Positions 58,695-64,000 of a stretch of 64,000 bases of DNA are shown here, one piece after another (position 1 is the stretch's first letter; the number at the start of each line of letters is the position of its first letter). The DNA is from Rhododendron vialii (Eukaryota; Streptophyta; Magnoliopsida; Ericales; Ericaceae). The stretch is from positions 26,128,501-26,192,500 of the forward strand of contig NC_080559.1 of the NCBI RefSeq assembly GCF_030253575.1, read 5' to 3'. The notes under the pieces were generated by a model. It searched no databases. It was not told the DNA's origin and saw only the letters and a program-made list of their open reading frames with translations. Made by a program: the position numbers and the translations under genes.

Positions 58695-60934
58695 AATGCT
58701 ATGGTGTTCCCTACCCAAAAGGGGACACCGGTAATGCCTCCCGAAGGTTTTTTGTTATGCCTTCGAGTGGTTATGTTATGTCATTAAAGTAGGGGTGAGC
58801 AAAAAATCCGTCAAACCGCGAATCCAATCTAAACCAAATGATTTGATTTGATATTTTAGTAGGGTGGTTTGGTTTCGGTTTAAAAAAATTAGAAACCGCG
58901 TTAAATATATAGTTTGGTCTGTGAATTTACATTAATGGTTTTGATTTCAAACCGATCTGAACCGCATAAGTATCCATCTCGTTTAATTTAGAGATACACC
59001 AAGTATGCATGAGAGTTATATCACTACAAAAAAAAAGTGATAGTGATAAAACAGTTATCACTGAGCTGTCACTAAAAATGTGTTGCTAAAAATTTATAGT
59101 GACAACTTTTCACCTATAGTGACAGCTCAGTTTTTTGTAATGTGTATAGTCAACTAATTTCTTAAATTAATAATTTATTCAATCCACCGTCCTATTCAGT
59201 ATTCATTTACTGCCAAAGTTACTTAGCATAAACTTCTATATATCACAACTTATTCATATAATTAAATATTCTATTTTACGGGTTGTATTCTACCCACGCT
59301 TATTTCTATTTTGATTAAGGACTTTTCCTAGTTTTGCTTGTTAAAATCCCATGACGTTTTCAAAAAAAAAAACCTATTCCTATATAATTTTGGTACACCA
59401 AAAGTACATGGTATTTAAATATATAATGATGAATAGTGGTTCCATGGTTCAGTTAATTCCTAAATTTTCCTATAGTTTTATAAATGAAAACCAATTCTCA
59501 GTTATCTCCACAATTTTGAGTATGAAGAAGATATTTCAGTTTGAAGTAAACCGTGGTTCGAAACCGAACTATAGTCTAATGGTTTGGATTGGTTTGGTCC
59601 TATACTTTTTGTGGGTTGGTTTGGTTCTCCAAATTCATAATCCGTAGGTAGTGGTTTGGTTCTTGGTTTACTATAAAACCGAACTAATTTGGTCCATGCT
59701 CCCCCCTACATTAAAGTGTTATGCTTTCGAGTGGTTTGTTATGCCATCTTTGAAAAAGTGTTATGACCTAATATAATAATAATAATAAATGTTATATCAT
59801 TTTAAAAAATGACCCACACAATGACAAAATGTTATGTCATTTTGTGGTTTTTTTTATAACCGGTATCCACTTTTGGGTAGGAGACACCATAGCATTATCC
59901 CGTATATATATATAAATACAATCTCAAGTTCCTAAAAAAACAACCAATTAATCTTTATGCTATCTATAGAAGGTCACAAAAGTAAAAAAATATTGAGTGC
60001 AGCAGTGACACCATCTTATAAAACTTCATACACAAACAGTAATACTCCAAGAAATCCGGAGCTATAAAATCATTCATTAACACTCTGATGCAATATTTAC
60101 GTTAATTAATGACTCCAGTGATCATATACAACTAGGTGAAATGTACGACGAACCCGTCGTGTTCGGGCAATCCGGTGAGGGTGGTGGTAACAGATCTTTG
60201 CCCCGGAGGCCCCTGCGTGCCCGAGTCGATACATTTTGATCTAAGCGGGACTGCATTTGGTGCCTTGGCAAAGCCTGGTGAAGAAGACAAGCTCCGTGGT
60301 GCTGGAGTCCTGCAAATTGATCACGCACGGCAAGTACTTCTACATGTAGAAATTAAGTTCGAGAACTAAATAAAGACATCTTTCATGCTCAAAATTGAAG
60401 ACTCATTTTGAATTATTTTTTGTCATTATTTAAACAAAATTAGTTTTGAAAATAATCTTTTTACTTGTTATGTCAAAACTGACAACCAAACAAGGCGCCA
60501 ATATATATATTTTCAAATGGTAACCCCTTCTATTGATAAATTAAATGACTCGTTCACCTCATAAGGTTTGTTTTTTGTGTGCTTCTTCTAGTGTTCCATG
60601 CGATTACGCAGGAACTACCATAGCCTTCCGGGTCGACCCGGGGTCGAACCCTTGCTACTTCGCGGTAGCACCTCAATTCGAAGAGGGGGATGGTGATCTT
60701 GCTAGTGTTGATCTAAAGGAAGCTACGTCAGCTACTGCTGGACCAGATGAATGGAAACCCATGCAGCAATCTTGGGGTGCTGTTTGGAAGCTCGAATCCG
60801 GGTCGGCATTACAAGCTCCGTTTTCTATCCGGTTGACCTCCGGTAACACCGGCAGGATCCTCGTGGCAAACGACGTGATACCAGCTGGTTGGCAGCCTGG
60901 TGCTATTTATCCATCCTTGGTTAACTACCTCTGA
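57777..60934 (+). CDS. Beta-expansin 2, complete
   Basis: Paralogue of expansin 1. Exons 57777-57963, 58492-58604, 60136-60329 and 60592-60934 total 837 nt, giving 278 residues. The signal peptide [20 protein letters not shown] leads directly to [20 protein letters not shown] without the 15-residue insert of gene 1. The barrel domain keeps [29 protein letters not shown] and [16 protein letters not shown]. The second domain differs from gene 1 at only a few residues (NPCYFAVAP for [17 protein letters not shown] for EEADGDLA). Intron 3 has the same GC donor (60330). Intron 2 is 1531 bp, compared with 246 bp in gene 1, because of a (TA)n tract and nested MITEs. Splice sites are intact, so it should still be expressed, although the long intron could affect splicing. 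Confidence 0.92.
57969..58006. repeat. (GA)n microsatellite at the start of expansin 2 intron 1
   Basis: About 19 GA units start 6 nt after the donor, at the same position as in expansin 1. Confidence 0.95.
58606..58690. repeat. (TA)n microsatellite at the start of expansin 2 intron 2
   Basis: About 42 TA units directly follow the donor G. Expansin 1 has only GTATAAATAC here, so the tract has expanded in this copy. The adjoining MITE at 58691 lies against it. Confidence 0.95.
58790..59708. mobile_element. hAT-type non-autonomous element nested in the outer MITE
   Basis: 919 bp with termini TAGGGGTGAGC and GCTCCCCCCTA and a perfect 8-bp target duplication CATTAAAG (58782-58789 and 59709-59716). 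Subterminal regions repeat GGTTTGGTTTxGGTTT and AAACCGAACTA-like motifs on both sides. No transposase is encoded. Confidence 0.88.
59022..59142. mobile_element. CACTA-like mini-MITE nested in the hAT element
   Basis: 121 bp, starting CACTACAAAAAA and ending TTTTTTGTAATG. GTTATCACTGAGCTGTCACTA and TAGTGACAGCTCAG pair internally. The first five bases and the inverted arms fit CACTA elements. A 3-bp target duplication is only partly matched (TAT and TGT). Confidence 0.6.
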
Positions 60935-63902
60935 TTTGGGATTCGGATGCTGATCGAATTCATACTGGTAGTTGTTTGCGGGAATCGAATTATGTAAACA
61001 ATAAAGTGGTGATTGTGTGGTTTAGACTAAAAAAAAAGTAATAATAACAATGCATGTAAGCTACAACATGTAGCTGCTTTTTTTTTTTCTCCAAATTAAT
61101 TAATGAAATAGTCTCCATATTTATGATAGATTTTCCATCCCAGCCTATCAACAGCGGTGCTATGCCTACCGCACGATTTCACCACTCTCTTTCATTGTCC
61201 GTTTTGACAATCAATGGTCCACATTTTAAAAAATTCAATTGAATGCGGTGGAGTAAGATAAAGAGGGGTGAGCGCATAGACTTTTCGATCAAGTAAAGCC
61301 TTATGATGTAGTACTAAGAAACATGATGCATGGAAATGTACATGTCCGTATATGGAGGATAATCGAAGTAGAAAGGATAATCACAACTGTGTACCAAACA
61401 AAATTTACGACTGGTTCAAAACTTGAAAAGGAAAAGGAAAATGAACAACTTGAGATTTCTTTCGCCTTGGCCACAATACGTACACCTTCCTAGATGATGA
61501 TGATTAGGGGTGGAAATTTTGAACACGACTCGTTGACACTACAAAAACTTTTTAACACAAAGTTAGATTGTTTCAATCATCTACTTTTTGACATGAATAC
61601 GATCTGGCCCGTAACACAAAAATTTAAAGAGATGAATAAGATTGGATTCATGTCAATACTCAATCAGTACACGGACAACCATTTAAATTTTTTGTGTCTA
61701 TTCATTAGTGGTGTCGAAGATGCCAAACCATAGACCGGAATTGTGTTTCTTAAAGATCTTAAATCTTTTGGATTGCCCAATCAGTAAAATATTTTAGGGC
61801 TGTTCGCAGTTCGGTTTTGAGTGGATCAGTTCGGTTTCTAGGCGGATTTGTATCCGCTAAATTGTTGTTTTCTCCATCTGCAACCGTCCATGAGTGTTTC
61901 ATGGTTCGGTCGGTTTGGTTTGCAGTTTAGGCGGTTCGGCTTGGTTGGTTTGGGCTGATTTAAAACAGTCTAAGTACTTCGAAAAAATCTAAAAAGTTTT
62001 CAAAACTTTACATCTGTAAAAATGTTACATTACTCACATTACTCAAGTAACATTTTTTAAAATAAAACACGCTCATATCTGCTCTAAAAAGCTCTTTGAA
62101 ACCCAAAAATCAGAGAGCAAAACACATACATTCATACTTACCTCATCCACCACCCGTCCGTGAGCATTATTCGGTCGGATCAGTTTAGATGTGGTTTGGG
62201 CGGATTTAAGTTTGTAATTTATTTTTTATAAATACCAAAAATTTAAAAAGTATAGTAGCACAATAAAACATCATACCACTCTGTATTGCCCCAAGACTAG
62301 CCAATAATTTTTCGTATTGACATAACGAAATTTCTATGTCAATAACAAGCAGCATGGTAGATGGAGTACTGTCGAATTTACCAGTACTATTTTGGTGGGG
62401 CTAATAGTTTATTGTTAATGGCTTAACTCTTTCTCACATTTTTTTTATTTTTCACTTTCGGCAGTTTGAGCGGATTGGGGGATCCAATCTGCTCACGGAG
62501 GATTGTTATTTTTTCCATCCACACCCATCCGTCACATACCTCAGTTTGGTTCACGGACGGATCGATTTCGACGGTTTGGTTGATCCGCTGAGCGGCCCTA
62601 AAATATTTTATCTTCCAAAATCATACTTGGTCAGTAGAATATTCTCTCTCCTTTGTAGATAGCTTTCCTCCCCTTTGTGAGTGTTGTCCGATGGTGGTTT
62701 GGTGTTTTATTTTTGTGTGTGTGAGTATTCTTCTGTCAGGTGTACGTGTTGGTATTTGTGTGCTTCATTGCTTGGTCGGTAAGGGTTTGGAGGTTAAGGT
62801 GTCTTTGGTTGGAAAGCCTACCTTCGGTTATCGTTGTCCACGCCTTTGATTAGGGTTGGATATGCTCTTTGTATGTTTCTCTATGTTTATCAATGGTAAT
62901 TGTTATCCTTTTGGCAAAAAAAAACTAGCACAGAAAAACATCAACCGATCGAACAAAACACGATTTTAAGCAGGTCGGATTCAGATCAAGGTATGTGACA
63001 CATTTAAATTAATATGGGGTATATTTTTACACGAATATAAAATGACACTGAATTCGAAATGACATGAACACAAATACGACATGATGTCCAGCCTTACAAA
63101 AGATCAATTGAACATGTGTTTGTTTTCAATTATAACATTCGTTGGGGTCAGAATTATTAGATTTATGATCATAATTTCGAAATTGGACATGTATTGGATT
63201 TTGTCAAAGGAAAAAGACTTATATACGTGCCTTATTAACCATTTGAATTGAAGAGCAAGTACTGCTATTGCAGATCGATATTAATGTATTTCACTAAAAG
63301 GACCCGGAGAAGTAAAGCCCTCTCAAGCGAATTGCATTAGAACATAGGATAACTTTCTTGTCCTTTTTTTTATCAATCAATAAAAGAGATCATTTTACAT
63401 CAGATATGAAATACAAAATACAAACTCAGGACATCATCAATTGTGAGAGTCTGCGAGATAACCAAGCCCAACAACTCAACCAATACAAAAAAAAAGCTCA
63501 TTATAAGATAAAAGCAAAGAAACAACTTCTATTAATGAACATTTCACATGTTAACCTACGAACTTTTAATAATGTCATTTACCTACCACTTATCGTGGGT
63601 TGTGTTATGCATAAAGTGCATTTCGCCCTTGGTATAATTTGGATAAACATAACATTTAGCTCACATCGAGTCATATGAGTTGCTTCCCAGCATGAGTCCA
63701 ACATTATCTGGCACATGCTTTTTTTCCCGACGGTCAGGAACTGAGGGGTGTTAATTCGGGTCAGCTAATCAAAAGCAGGTCATTCACATCTGATCTGACA
63801 CAAGTTTTAACTTTATAAATTCAAGTGGCAATGTGTAAGTATGACATATCCAAAGAGAATGAAATAGGTTATTCCAATTTCCAACGTATTGTGAAATTAG
63901 AA
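60935..63902. other. Intergenic region between expansins 2 and 3
   Basis: The first 0.7 kb is the duplicated 3' flank with a poly(A)-signal-like AATAAAG near 61001. A hAT-type element spans 61795-62600. From about 63530 the sequence resembles the upstream regions of expansins 1 and 2. No exon is seen. Confidence 0.6.
61795..62600. mobile_element. hAT-type non-autonomous element
   Basis: 806 bp with termini TAGGGCTGTTC and GAGCGGCCCTA and a perfect 8-bp target duplication AAATATTT (61787-61794 and 62601-62608). Subterminal stretches repeat GGTTCGG/TTTGG-type and GGCGGATT-type motifs in both orientations. No transposase frame is present. Confidence 0.85.
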
Positions 63903-64000
63903 ATGGCTACTTCATACCGTTTGTCACCTCTCTCTGCCTCTTGTTTACTGGCTTTATTTTGTTTCTCCGAGCTTTGCTTCTGTCGATCAACTGCGGCTGT
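63903..64000 (+). CDS. Beta-expansin 3, first 32 codons, runs off the right edge
   Basis: The ATG at 63903 opens MATSYRLSPLSASCLLALFC and FSELCFCRSTAA, a signal peptide aligned with those of expansins 1 and 2 (which read ...[16 protein letters not shown]). The preceding 370 bp resemble their upstream regions. The remainder of the gene lies beyond the window, so its integrity is unknown. Confidence 0.75.
   Translation, partial: MATSYRLSPLSASCLLALFCFSELCFCRSTAA

Larger units (their letters stand above)
58691..59900. mobile_element. Outer MITE in expansin 2 intron 2, split by a hAT element
   Basis: The terminal inverted repeats of about 42 bp are AATGCTATGGTGTTCCCTAC with CCAAAAGGGGACACCGG on the left and GTAGGAGACACCATAGCATT with its partner CCGGTATCCACTTTTGG on the right. 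Without the nested element it would be about 0.28 kb. TATATA flanks both ends, so a TA-type target is possible but ambiguous within the (TA)n tract. Confidence 0.75.

Noticed and set aside
58386-58787. Frames rich in Tyr-Ile repeats in expansin 2 intron 2
   Set aside because: They are translations of the (TA)n microsatellite.

Overview
This is plant nuclear DNA, from a eudicot. The genes have spliced exons with AT-rich introns, the intergenic space is packed with MITEs and LTR elements, and the families are plant-specific (HEX6/STP hexose carriers, beta-expansins, an Athila-type Ty3/gypsy element, an endogenous caulimovirid). The species cannot be fixed from the sequence. There is no bacterial-style operon, CRISPR array, rRNA or tRNA gene.

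Layout. (1) 0.8-6 kb and 28.5-52.2 kb: a tandem array of monosaccharide/H+ symporter (STP, HEX6-like) genes, all on the minus strand with the same three-exon plan (about 130 + 323 + 1075 nt). Two copies keep an open frame: A (2891-5912) and D (48882-52160). Copy B (28548-31395) has a 7-bp deletion. Copy C (34390-47429) has two 1-bp deletions and is split in exon 3 by an 11-kb Athila element. A first exon at 850-979 belongs to a further copy running off the left edge, and two short relics lie at 8128-8326 and about 47705-48246. (2) 8.3-15.65 kb: an old, circularly permuted endogenous caulimovirid, carrying a foldback MITE and abutting an STP relic. (3) 17.5-20 kb: Harbinger-type MITEs and a tandem repeat with a 27-base C run. 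(4) 21.7-24.6 kb: remains of an IRE1/RNase L-like kinase-endoribonuclease gene in two head-to-head copies that form an approximately 1-kb inverted repeat. (5) 25.9-28.0 kb: a large foldback element. (6) 34.5-45.5 kb: a young, whole-looking Athila element with a 5-bp target duplication and LTRs that differ at one site by eye. (7) 52.6-64 kb: a tandem array of beta-expansin genes, two complete (53519-55849 and 57777-60934) and the start of a third (63903 to the edge). The second has MITEs nested three deep in intron 2.

Working genes. The intact products are a plasma-membrane hexose/proton importer (D, with STP10-type functional residues; A, with a Gln-to-His change at the predicted sugar-binding site) and two secreted cell-wall-loosening beta-expansins. 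Both arrays grew by tandem duplication and were then eroded or padded by transposons. I found no clearly new multi-gene system. The most unusual structures are the hairpin-forming IRE1-like duplication, the histidine substitution in transporter A, and the nested insertions.
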